From Tannerellaceae bacterium (GTDB lineage Bacteria; Bacteroidota; Bacteroidia; Bacteroidales; Tannerellaceae), in NCBI GenBank assembly GCA_021201295.1, contig JAJQFE010000008.1:1-34827 (forward strand): a stretch of 34,827 nucleotides of DNA, written 5' to 3'. This document shows, in pieces, positions 27,235 through 34,821 of the stretch; the stretch's first letter is position 1, and every line of letters starts with the position of its first letter. The translations under genes were made by a program, and so were the position numbers. The notes beneath the pieces are model-generated. The model worked only from the letters and a program-made list of their open reading frames with translations. It had not been told where the DNA came from and ran no database searches.

Positions 27235-27269
27235 AAAAAAGGAGTAATCCATTATTGAATTACTCCTTT
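27235..27269 (-). terminator. Terminator of the 62-residue gene
   Basis: On the minus strand AAAGGAGTAAT pairs with ATTACTCCTTT around a 10-nt loop and is followed by a T run (the AAAAAA at 27235-27240 on the plus strand). It begins 30 nt downstream of the small gene's stop codon. Confidence 0.75.
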
Positions 27270-27299
27270 CCCGATATTTCTGTTTGTAAAAATCCCGAA

Positions 27300-27488
27300 T
27301 CATTCCTGAGCGATAAGGTTCATATGAAACTCTTTCCGCACAAAATCCTCCTTGCAATAAGGCCGTAACCTCGCTTTTTCATACATTTTTAATACAGGAT
27401 TCGGCTCAATATGGACTTCACGCATAATTTTCTGACGTTCTTCTTTTGTACGTTCAAAATATGCACCCATTACTTTCTCTGTTCTCAT
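27300..27488 (-). CDS. Hypothetical small protein (62 residues)
   Basis: ATG 27488 to stop at 27300. The peptide is highly charged and basic (YFERTKEERQKIMREVH, then KMYEKARLRPYCKEDFVRK) with one Cys and no membrane segment or signal. I do not recognise the family. It has a proper intrinsic terminator 30 nt downstream and lies alone between the SF1 helicase and the phosphoesterase operon on the same strand, so a real, independently expressed gene is likely. The strong helix propensity and charge suggest an RNA-, DNA- or protein-binding role, but that is only inference from composition. No clear promoter box was found in the 238-nt gap upstream. Confidence 0.55.
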   Translation of the reverse strand: MRTEKVMGAYFERTKEERQKIMREVHIEPNPVLKMYEKARLRPYCKEDFVRKEFHMNLIAQE

Positions 27489-27726
27489 TTGATTCTATCT
27501 ATTTTACTATTGTATTTCTAACTAATATATAGATTAAAAAGTTTACATTATTTTCCCTGACGAAGAGAAAACAACATAAAATATCCTTTTAATGCACTAT
27601 TATACAAGCCATTAACTATCTACCCGTAAACAGCTTAGCAAATTTACCACATTTTAACAACATTTCCAACAGTTTTTATCAATATTTTACTATATAACCA
27701 TTAATAGTTGTATACATAACATCCAT

Positions 27727-29218
27727 TTAAGATGCCCTATCTGCTGTTTCCAGGTATACCCAGTTAACAATTGCTCTTCCCTGTATCAGGAACTGTTTCA
27801 TCTCATCTAACACAGTACCATATTCTTCCAATGCATCATCCAGGATATTCTCCTGGGAATGATATTTCTTAGTATATAATATAAAATGATGCCGCTCAGT
27901 TTCCCCATCACTTAATGCAGATTTAATTTCCTCTAAGGAAGCTACCCCTAATTCCAGGATATGTAGTTTTAACGGCAGGTCTTCATCCGTCAAATTATCA
28001 TATAGGAAATAACGTTTGATTTCCTGGAAAATGGTTTCCTGATAAAAATGTTTTACTCTTATTTTAACAAATAACGAAGGAGAATAGAATTTATTTTTAT
28101 ATTTCCATCCCACTTTCTCATATTTATTTCTCAATATAAAGTTTTTAGGAATTTCCTCAAATTTCCATGCAGACTGTCCCTCTTCCGAAGGAGGAACATA
28201 ACTACCCCTTAAAATCTGTATCATCTCTTGTATGGGGTCCACATGCAATATAGAAATAGAATAAGAAAAACTCTCTCCTTCATTGGAAGGAGACAGGCAA
28301 CAGGAACCCAGACGAAAATGCTGGATCTGATTTCTTAACAGATCCGGAATATCCGTACGCACAGAATGGTCATGACCGGAAATAATCATATCACTACAAT
28401 GGTATAACATACCCAAAGTAGGTTTAGTTAATGTATTGGTATGATTCACTTCACTCCATGACAAGTCATTCGGATTTCTATGCATTAAGGTCACAATCGT
28501 ATATTCAGGAAAATCCTTTTTTATCCGTGAATGAAAATAGGAAACAATATTCCGGCCTACTTCAAAAACAATCTCTCTTTGATTTTTAATTTTCTGCGTA
28601 ATACTATCAATCGCATACAACCACTCCGTATTCAATACCCAGAAAACAACCTTTCTTTTTTTTAAAAACATGTAAACCAGAAGTATACTGAATCTGGCTC
28701 CCCTCAAATCTGTAATAAGGAATATACTCCTTATCTGTATGTTCCGAAACAGACCCTATGTGTTTACAGAGATGATTAAAACCAGCAAAGTTCTTCATAT
28801 GCATAGCACAAAATGACTCCCATATGGGCTTTTTATCCTCCTTTAACTCTCCGGACGGAAGAGCACAAAACTTCTCAAAATTAGCTTTCTGTTCCCGGTA
28901 TTCTGCCTCATTGGCAATCCCAACTTTAGATTTATCATGGTTTCCGGGCGCCATAAGTATACACGAGAGATCTACCTCCATATCTGCTGCGACATCGGCT
29001 AATATCTCCTTAGCCAGATCATAATTATTCAGGTTTCCCTTATTGATAATGTCCCCGGCAATAGTAATAAAATCAGGCTTCCATTTAAGATGCTGCGTAT
29101 CTTCTTCTACCCAACCCTTAAAATCCCGGGCAAAAGAACTCAATAAGTGCCTTTGAGTACTTTCCTTCTCTGTATCTATATGCAGGTCTGATAAATTTAA
29201 AATTGAAAATGTATCCAT
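27727..29218 (-). pseudogene. Calcineurin-like metallophosphoesterase with extra C-terminal region, one frameshift
   Basis: About 497 residues when mended. Metal-binding motifs of the calcineurin-like fold are in order: SDLHID near residue 10, AGDIINKGN near 55, APGNHDKS near 93, LMHRNP near 255 and SGHDHS near 290. Beyond the catalytic domain come about 200 residues without a recognised motif, ending NWVYLETADRAS. The frame breaks in a run of eight A on the coding strand (28656-28663) at VFKKK; adding one A restores KVVFWVLNTEWLYAID. ATG 29218 lies 22 nt after the stop of the 91-residue gene, so it is the last gene of a three-gene operon. The substrate could be a nucleotide, nucleic acid or protein phosphate; unknown. 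Confidence 0.8.
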
Positions 29219-29240
29219 CTGTTCAAACGATCATGTGTTT

Positions 29241-29516
29241 TTATTTTGTTGAACTTCTCTTTTCCAGTATCCGGGTTATGTTGGCTTTAGTCGCCCGCCG
29301 TTTCTCTTCCATTTTATTGATCATCGTATAATTCCATAAACTTCGGTAGAAAGCGGTACGATGAGCAAAGTAACGCCCCCGCGTAGTATAATCACCAATA
29401 AAAAAACCGCCCAATGGGTCTACCGGCAAATTGGATAATTTTTCTTTTACAGGCTCTTTTAGTTCATTTTCCATCAGGATCCTCCCATCCTTTCCCCGGG
29501 GAATACATTTTATCAT
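29241..29516 (-). CDS. Hypothetical 91-residue protein in the phosphoesterase operon
   Basis: ATG 29516 is preceded directly by GGGAGGAGGAT, an unusually strong Shine-Dalgarno for this phylum and only a couple of nt from the start codon. The protein is basic, with a central segment PVDPLGGFFIGDYTTRGRYF rich in Gly and aromatics and a basic helical C-terminus (KMEEKRRATKANITRILEKR). No signal, membrane segment or known family is seen. It starts 11 nt after the large upstream protein and ends 22 nt before the phosphoesterase, so all three genes are cotranscribed. It could be a small regulatory or nucleic-acid-binding subunit of the same system; that is inference. Confidence 0.65.
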   Translation of the reverse strand: MIKCIPRGKDGRILMENELKEPVKEKLSNLPVDPLGGFFIGDYTTRGRYFAHRTAFYRSLWNYTMINKMEEKRRATKANITRILEKRSSTK

Positions 29517-29527
29517 ATCCTCCTCCC

Positions 29528-32103
29528 TTAAATCACTTTTTTATCCAGTTCATAGGTTACCAACAGATAAGCATGCAACAAATTAATCAGATAATTATGA
29601 CCCCAATGAGTGGGGATTTTATCTATATCTGCCATATCTTCTGCTTCCAGCTCATTGACAAGCCGCCTGTTTAAAAAGGACTCTTTCATTTCATCTATCA
29701 ACCCTTTTCTTGCCTGGAGCATAGCAAAGTTGACATGTAATTCCGATTCATTTATTATCTCAGATTCATCCAGCCACCTTTTTTCCAACAGACGGTCATT
29801 ACCAATTTCAGTCAGACAAATCTCCGACTCCGTGATATCTTCAAAATAGAATTTATTCAACTCATTCCAGATCGTCTGCGCACATTTAAAAACCTTACGG
29901 TAACATAAGAACCAGATGTCTGATAATACCGGGTCAAAAGGGATGAACGCATGTGCTTCCACAAAACCAACCGCATCCTCTTCCAGAACCCGGGTAACTT
30001 CATTGCTTTTCCAACGTCTGTTTTTCCGCAAACCAACCATGAACAAACGCAATAAATAGGGAATAAAATACTCCATATCTATCCTCCCGTCCCGGTTATA
30101 ATGCTGGGAGATCTGTAAAAAATATTTCCAGTAAAAATGATTAAACAACTCATAATTACGGTGGAATCCGAAATGAAAAGACAAAGAATCAATAAACAGG
30201 TATTCGATAAACTCCCTATTCAACAATTTAGCAACCGTACGATACACTTCGTCATATTCTACAAAATAATCCTGATGGGAAAGAATCGTCCGGATATTGA
30301 TGACAGAGTTCTTCCCCCCCCAATAAACTTCGACCATGCATCCAGTTTCTTTTTACGATCAGCCTCTTTGGAATTGGTACCATCCACTTCATCCCTCACA
30401 AAAGCATAAGAGAAATTCGCAGCCTCCTTCCAGACACTGATCGCAAACAGCTCCGGATAGGTAATCTGATTAATATTTAACCGGAGATTATTCCGGATAG
30501 AGGTAACCTTTTCATAACCAGATATACTTACAAAAGACCGGTTCGCCTCATCTTTTACCAGGGGAGGGTAAAATAGTTTGACAATGTTCTTATAAACAAA
30601 ATCAAAACTGGTAAGATGTTGCTGGATACCCCCGTTATATTCCAGATTATTATCCTGGATTTCCTTCTCATGAAAACGGTTGTAGAAAGCCTCTTCCAGC
30701 GAAGTAATCGTTTCACTTAAAATCCGATCTATATCCCCGATCTTTAAAGTATGATCAGCTGCACAATTCCTCAGCTGGTTTTCCACATTATCCAACGCAT
30801 CCCATAACTCCAGGAAATAGCCGGCATGCAAACGGTTCTGTATATGCTCATTAAATAATCCGTAAATCTTCAACAACCTTTCACGGGCTATTTTAGACAC
30901 CCTGCACTCATTTAATAACTTTCTTATGCTACCCAGACGCCCCGGATCAAACAAACGTCCGGCTAGTTTTCCGACAGCACCGTCATCTCCCGCCAGTGCA
31001 TCATTTTCAGCTCCCGGATATTCTTCGTCCTGCCAGCACAAAGTGATTTTAATCCACCTGACATGCTGTTTAATATGATTTTTCGCACACTCCTTTTCAA
31101 GTAAATGGATTTTTTCCAGCGAAAAATTCTGAGAAAACGTACTACCACCGGTCAATGCCCTTTCCAGCCTGACCGGCTCGCTGAGCCAGACCGGAATATT
31201 CTTTTCAAAAACCCTGCCATGCCCCACCTTGGGCTCCCAGATCAATTTCAGGTTCACTTTTTGTATATCCACCGGCAACATAAATGCCGGCATACGCTCA
31301 CCAAAACGATAAGCAATATGATATTCCAGATTGATATGGCTGGAAGAAAAAATATGTTGATGCGCCCCGGCTATCTCCTCACCCTTTAATTCTTTAACTA
31401 ACGTATTATACGTAAGATTCCTGATGCCGGAAAAGAATTAATTGACCGGTAAAAGATTATTGAAAAAAGCAAGAACCGTTAATTCATCATTATCAAAACA
31501 ATCCAGGATAATAAAATCAAACGTCCCCTGATCCTCATCCCCGCAAAAGTGTTCACCGATCCGGCTAATCCGCTTTTTCACTTCCGTGGTCAGCACCATT
31601 CCCCGCCCGGCTAACAGATGGTAGTCGATTTTCAGTTTAATAATACCAATGAACGGATATTTCTTATCTTTCCTCAGAAAAGTCTGCTCAGCCTTGTTTT
31701 TTAACCCACCCGGATCTTCCTGGTCGGTTTCCATAATTCCGGTAATACTTTTACAATTATACTGATATTTCCAAAAATCAAAAGACACCCCTTCTTCCCG
31801 CCGGGTTTCCTCCCCGTAATCCTCTTCACCATATCCATGGTTAGAATGAAAAATCCTGTCCGGAAAAGCAAAATCATCTATCAACGAAAGGATAGCCAAA
31901 CCATAATTCCCAAACAAACGATAAGCAGTAGGTGTATACAAATGATCCTAAAGAGGCTCCATTGAATACTTATTAATATTTCGTTTATATTTAGTAAAAA
32001 ATTGTTCTTTAAAAACCTCCTCATATAACTTTTTCCCATCTACATGAAAAGGATAGGAAACCAGCCCGACAATCACCCCACAGTCCTGAAAATAGGTAGC
32101 CAT
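29528..32103 (-). pseudogene. Large uncharacterised protein (approximately 858 residues), first gene of the phosphoesterase operon, frame broken
   Basis: Reading one frame from ATG 32103 gives MATYFQDCGVIVGLVSYPFH, passes TAG 31948-31950 (before DHLYTPTAYRLFGNYGLAIL) and TAA 31438-31440 (before FFSGIRNLTYNTLVKEL). The frame then shifts at a run of eight C (30314-30321 on the plus strand), where one added base gives FIGGGKNSVINIRTIL, and ends at 29528. The protein-like sequence across both stops, with no start codon after the second for about 145 nt, argues for one gene. The N-terminal 220 residues contain two similar-looking halves (FGNYGLAILSLIDDF and FDFIILDCFDNDELTVLAFF) that suggest an alpha/beta domain pair. 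The rest is helical. I recognise no family. Confidence 0.6.
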
Positions 32104-32129
32104 TTCATTTATATAGTATAAAATTTGCC

Positions 32130-32160
32130 CAAATATATACATATTTATCCAGCCGGACAA
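32130..32160 (-). promoter_or_regulatory. Promoter of the 27.7-32.1 kb operon
   Basis: On the minus strand TTG (32158-32160), a 20-nt spacer and TATATTTG (32130-32137) match the Bacteroidetes consensus. The predicted leader to ATG 32103 is about 23 nt. It also shows that the longer upstream reading frame (to 32199) is not the start. Confidence 0.7.
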
Positions 32161-32431
32161 TCCTATAGGGAAAAGTTTACCCGGACAGAAAGCCTGCAAC
32201 CAGTACCTCTACACAGACACAGCCACAAAAACCCCATCCATAATATTTATAAAAAAACATCTATATCCTAACAGGAAACCTATCCAACGGAAAATAGACG
32301 AAAGTAGATACCTATTCCCCCTAACGGATTATAAGAAAACCATCCCACACCCCCTGTAAGCCTGCCCTGCCGGTATACGGAAAGTTCCACCAGCCGGTTT
32401 CCCGGCCGGCAGAAGCAATCCGCTAACCCAG

Positions 32432-32626
32432 TCAACAAATCCCCGGGTCAGGCTCCCTGGCAGAAGGAGAACCACACAGCTCCTCCAGCCGGCTGTCCCA
32501 TATCCTGTCCGGATCATTCCCGTCCGGATAAGGACAGGGACAACAGGGAGGCCTGCGACTCCTCCGGAAAAAAGCCACTTTCAGAAAAGTAACCAGAATA
32601 GACAAAAAACTTTCTACATACTTCAT
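32432..32626 (-). CDS. Small hydrophobic-then-basic peptide downstream of the glucosaminidase
   Basis: From the ATG at 32626 the peptide reads MKYVESFLSILVTFLKVAFF, a membrane-type segment, followed by RRSRRPPCCPCPYPDG and a Cys-containing tail, about 64 residues in all. An ATG two codons earlier (32632) is an alternative. In Bacteroidales a short hydrophobic 'smalltalk' peptide often follows the cell-wall hydrolase in this HU/hydrolase module, and the position here fits, but the long basic, Cys-rich tail does not match that family well. It sits 44 nt after the hydrolase stop codon on the same strand. Function unknown. Confidence 0.45.
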   Translation of the reverse strand: MKYVESFLSILVTFLKVAFFRRSRRPPCCPCPYPDGNDPDRIWDSRLEELCGSPSAREPDPGIC

Positions 32627-32676
32627 GACCATCCGTAATTTAAAAGATCCATAAACCTACCACTCCATGCACCACC

Positions 32677-33138
32677 TCACAACTCCGAAATCAACCGCTC
32701 AATCGCACCAGCAATCGATACGACAGCCTGCTGGTAGCCCTCCCGGTCATCCCCGTTCACCTCACTGATATACGGGCTGTAAGCAATCGCACGGGCAAAC
32801 GCCTCCGGAACATCACTCACATTCGCCGCATTCGGATAACGGGCACGGATCAGCCACGCATAATCCAGAAAACTATCCAGCGGATCAGCATACGTGCGGA
32901 AACTCAGATTACTATTCCCAAACCACACCCGCTGCCCGTCCCAGTACGCATTCGCCGAGCCCGAACCCGTCACACCAAAATAACTATGGTACCGGGTCGC
33001 CAGCGTACTGGTCCCCCAGCCACTCTCCAAAGCCGCCTGCGCCAGGATCACCACCGGGTTCAGGTCAAACCTTCTCCCGGCCTCCTGGGCCCAGGAAAAA
33101 CACTTCTCAATAAACTGCTTTTTTTCATCACATCTCAC
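32677..33138 (-). CDS. Glucosaminidase-domain protein (FlgJ/LytG-like muramidase fold)
   Basis: A 153-residue compact enzyme whose motif LAQAALESGWGTS near residue 32-44 (catalytic Glu) and RYHSYFGVTG match peptidoglycan hydrolases of the glucosaminidase/FlgJ type; SFRTYADPLDSFLDYAWLI and YSPYISEV complete the fold. It would cleave the glycan strand of peptidoglycan. No signal peptide is visible, so export or lysis-dependent release is unclear. The start is GTG 33138, 12 nt after the upstream HU-like gene, and this GTG is the best in-frame choice I can see. It is part of the HU/HU/hydrolase/peptide operon that also occurs in other Bacteroidales. Confidence 0.85.
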   Translation of the reverse strand: MRCDEKKQFIEKCFSWAQEAGRRFDLNPVVILAQAALESGWGTSTLATRYHSYFGVTGSGSANAYWDGQRVWFGNSNLSFRTYADPLDSFLDYAWLIRARYPNAANVSDVPEAFARAIAYSPYISEVNGDDREGYQQAVVSIAGAIERLISEL

Positions 33139-33150
33139 CTCACGGACAGA

Positions 33151-33585
33151 TCACATCTCATGTGGCAAATCACACGGGATCTCTTTTTCCACCACCTTGA
33201 CATTTTCCTTTCGGAACTTCACCTCCCGCAGCATATCCCGGATCACTTTTCCCGGTGAAAAAATAACCCGGGGCGTTTTCATCTCACGCAGAGTGAAATC
33301 CGGCTCCTCCTCCACGCCATAACTCCCGGCAGACAGGCGAAGGTTTCCGACCCTTCCCAACTGCACACTGGAACCGTCATCCAGGATGTTCGCCGCACAA
33401 TTGAGCACCTCCCGCATCACACCGGACACATCCGCATAGGTCACCATACAATGATGCGAGATCTGTTTACACAGTTTTTCAAACGTGATCCAGGTTCCCG
33501 AACGAACCTGTCCGTACCACTTCTCCTGACCGGCATCCTCCCCGGCCAACACTTTTCTCTTCACAACAATAACAGCTAAAGACAT
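33151..33585 (-). CDS. HU family DNA-binding protein (HU-like 2)
   Basis: About 144 residues, longer than classic HU (about 90), as in the Bacteroidales HU-like/HU-HIG group. It opens MSLAVIVVKRKVLAGEDAGQ, has the HU-type beta-arm region VQLGRVGNLRLSAGSYGVEEE and ends in a basic then acidic tail. The ATG at 33585 is used; the frame extends to a TTG at 33591. It is a clear paralogue of the HU-like protein encoded just upstream, 47 nt apart, so the pair arose by tandem duplication. A nucleoid or regulatory DNA-binding role is likely, with the target unknown. Confidence 0.85.
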   Translation of the reverse strand: MSLAVIVVKRKVLAGEDAGQEKWYGQVRSGTWITFEKLCKQISHHCMVTYADVSGVMREVLNCAANILDDGSSVQLGRVGNLRLSAGSYGVEEEPDFTLREMKTPRVIFSPGKVIRDMLREVKFRKENVKVVEKEIPCDLPHEM

Positions 33586-33632
33586 AAGCAAAAAATTTAG
33601 TTTACGATCCTACTTACCTGCAACCCCACCCG

Positions 33633-34067
33633 TCAAAGCGCATGCGGTTCATTACACTCTTCCGGAACCTCCTTCACTTTGACCGGCAGACGTTCAAACT
33701 TCACATCCCGGACAGTGTTTTTCAGGATACTGCCCAGAGTGAAAACCACCCGGGGCCTACGCATCATCCGGCAATGAAACGCTTCCTCCGTATCCGCCCC
33801 ACTGCTTCCGGCAGTCAGACGCATCCTGCCCAATGCCCCCAGGTCGATGATGTTCCCGTTATCCAGATTCTCCGCCAACACCACCACCAAACTATTGAGA
33901 ACCGCCTCCACATCCGCCGGAGTCGCCGTGGTGTTCGAGGAAATCCGCTCACTGAATTTCTCCAGCGGAATACACTCATTCAGGCGCACCTGCCCGAAAT
34001 ACTTCTCTTTTCCGGCATCCTCCCCGGCCGGAACTGTCCGTTTAACAACATGCACTTTTAAAGCCAT
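33633..34067 (-). CDS. HU family DNA-binding protein (HU-like 1)
   Basis: About 144 residues: MALKVHVVKRTVPAGEDAGK at the start, IIDLGALGRMRLTAGSSGAD in the DNA-binding arm region and RPRVVFTLGSILKNTVRDVKF toward the end. It shares the VKRxVxAGEDAGxEKxxGQVR pattern with the next gene. ATG 34067 lies about 27 nt downstream of a TATCTTTG promoter box; the longer frame to 34094 would start inside that box. First gene of the four-gene operon HU, HU, glucosaminidase, small peptide, divergent from DUF4248. A DNA-binding role is inferred from the family. Confidence 0.85.
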   Translation of the reverse strand: MALKVHVVKRTVPAGEDAGKEKYFGQVRLNECIPLEKFSERISSNTTATPADVEAVLNSLVVVLAENLDNGNIIDLGALGRMRLTAGSSGADTEEAFHCRMMRRPRVVFTLGSILKNTVRDVKFERLPVKVKEVPEECNEPHAL

Positions 34068-34093
34068 GCAACCATAAATTTTAAGTAACACCA

Positions 34094-34101
34094 CAAAGAT
34101 A
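34094..34101 (-). promoter_or_regulatory. -7 box TATCTTTG for the HU operon
   Basis: Exact TAnnTTTG match on the minus strand giving a leader of roughly 23 nt before ATG 34067. No -33 TTG is seen at 20 nt. Confidence 0.5.
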
Positions 34102-34196
34102 CAACCCCACCCGGGAGTGCCGGCCGCCAGTGTCCGCCAGTGTCAGATAAAGTCCTGTAATACGAGCTGTTTCAGTGAATAAACCCCTGAAAACTA

Positions 34197-34227
34197 TTGG
34201 TTATATACCTGATAATAAGTATCTTTA
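34197..34227 (+). promoter_or_regulatory. Predicted promoter of the DUF4248 gene
   Basis: TTG (34197-34199), a 20-nt spacer and TATCTTTA (34220-34227). It shares AGTATCTTTAT with the box before the lipoprotein gene at 2.15 kb. The implied leader is about 18 nt. Confidence 0.45.
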
Positions 34228-34248
34228 TAAGAAATACCATACTTATTT

Positions 34249-34476
34249 ATGATACCCGAACAGACGTTTCAGATCCGCAGTTACAGTTGGCAGGAATTAG
34301 GCCTGTTATATAGCCCGGACATCAGTCCCGAAGCAGCTTCCAAACGGTTAAGACGCTGGGTGGACTTCTCCCCCGTACTGACCCGGTCCCTCCGGGAAGC
34401 AGGATGGAGAAAAGGAAACCGCATCCTGACCTCCCAACAGGTCAGAATCCTTATCCGGCACCTGGGCAAACCCTGA
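34249..34476 (+). CDS. DUF4248 domain-containing protein
   Basis: 75 residues, intact. FQIRSYSWQELGLLYSPDIS followed by AASKRLRRW is the pattern of DUF4248, a small Bacteroidales-specific family that is regularly found next to HU-like genes and a cell-wall hydrolase, as here. The helix-turn-helix-like composition (RRWVDFSPVLTRSLREAGWRKGNRILTSQQVRILI) hints at DNA binding, but its function is not known. It is transcribed away from the HU operon from its own promoter; the 181-nt gap between them contains both promoters. Confidence 0.85.
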   Translation: MIPEQTFQIRSYSWQELGLLYSPDISPEAASKRLRRWVDFSPVLTRSLREAGWRKGNRILTSQQVRILIRHLGKP

Positions 34477-34503
34477 CCGCTGCCTCCGAGAAGGGCCGTA
34501 TGC

Positions 34504-34615
34504 TTTTCCGCAGGGCCGCTTGTTGACTTCCGCAGGGCCGGATGGCATTCTCCGCAGGGATAGGGAAAACCGGCCCTGCGGAAAACAAAATCTCCCCCTG
34601 CGGAAAACAACAGCC
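34504..34615. repeat. CCGCAGGG-family palindromic repeats, copy 2
   Basis: TTTTCCGCAGGGCCG (34504-34518) is the exact reverse complement of 34571-34585; TTCCGCAGGGCCGG (34528-34541) pairs with the same right arm, and a third CCGCAGGG lies at 34552-34559. The last unit (34594-34615) is 22 nt identical to the right arm of the palindrome at 2.0 kb. Several alternative stems can form. Confidence 0.75.
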
Positions 34616-34660
34616 GGACATAAGGAAATCCATTTTTCTGGTCAAAAAGATCGATCATCA

Positions 34661-34738
34661 AAGGAGAATGGCAAACGGAAGGAAAGCGATGGCTGAAGGA
34701 GAATAGATAACGGAAGGGAAGTGATGGCCGAAGGAGAT
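34661..34738. repeat. 35-bp tandem repeat, about 2.2 copies
   Basis: Unit 1 at 34661-34695 and unit 2 at 34696-34730 both begin AAGGAGAAT and end in GATGGC(T/C)G, with a partial third start (AAGGAGAT) at 34731. Several substitutions separate the units. No coding frame is evident. The 351-nt stretch 34477-34827 holds only repeats. Confidence 0.65.
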
Positions 34739-34793
34739 CTGGGATCAGTCGTAGCTGGAAGATTTTATTTCATCTTTAATGACCTCAAAAACA

Positions 34794-34821
34794 GGAGATT
34801 TATCTCCCCTCTTGAGAGGGG
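34794..34821. repeat. Two overlapping small hairpins at the window end
   Basis: GGAGAT/ATCTCC (34794-34807) and CCCCTC-TTGA-GAGGGG (34806-34821) follow each other. The second resembles simple terminator-like hairpins but lacks a T run, and the window ends before its context is clear. Confidence 0.4.

Noticed and set aside
26549-27247. Long open frame (232 codons) on the plus strand over the helicase gene
   Set aside because: Arg/His/Pro-rich low-complexity translation typical of an antisense shadow of a GC-rich gene; the opposite strand has clear helicase motifs.
27169-27357. 62-codon frame overlapping the end of the small 27.3 kb gene
   Set aside because: It overlaps the small gene in another frame and runs through the intrinsic terminator at 27235-27269.
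31948-32199. 83-codon frame starting at 32199 as an independent gene
   Set aside because: A consensus promoter at 32130-32160 lies inside it; only the part from ATG 32103 is coding, as the N-terminus of the larger protein.
32329-32517. 62-codon minus-strand frame after the small peptide
   Set aside because: Low-complexity Gly/Arg translation that overlaps the peptide gene in another frame; no start signal or neighbour support.
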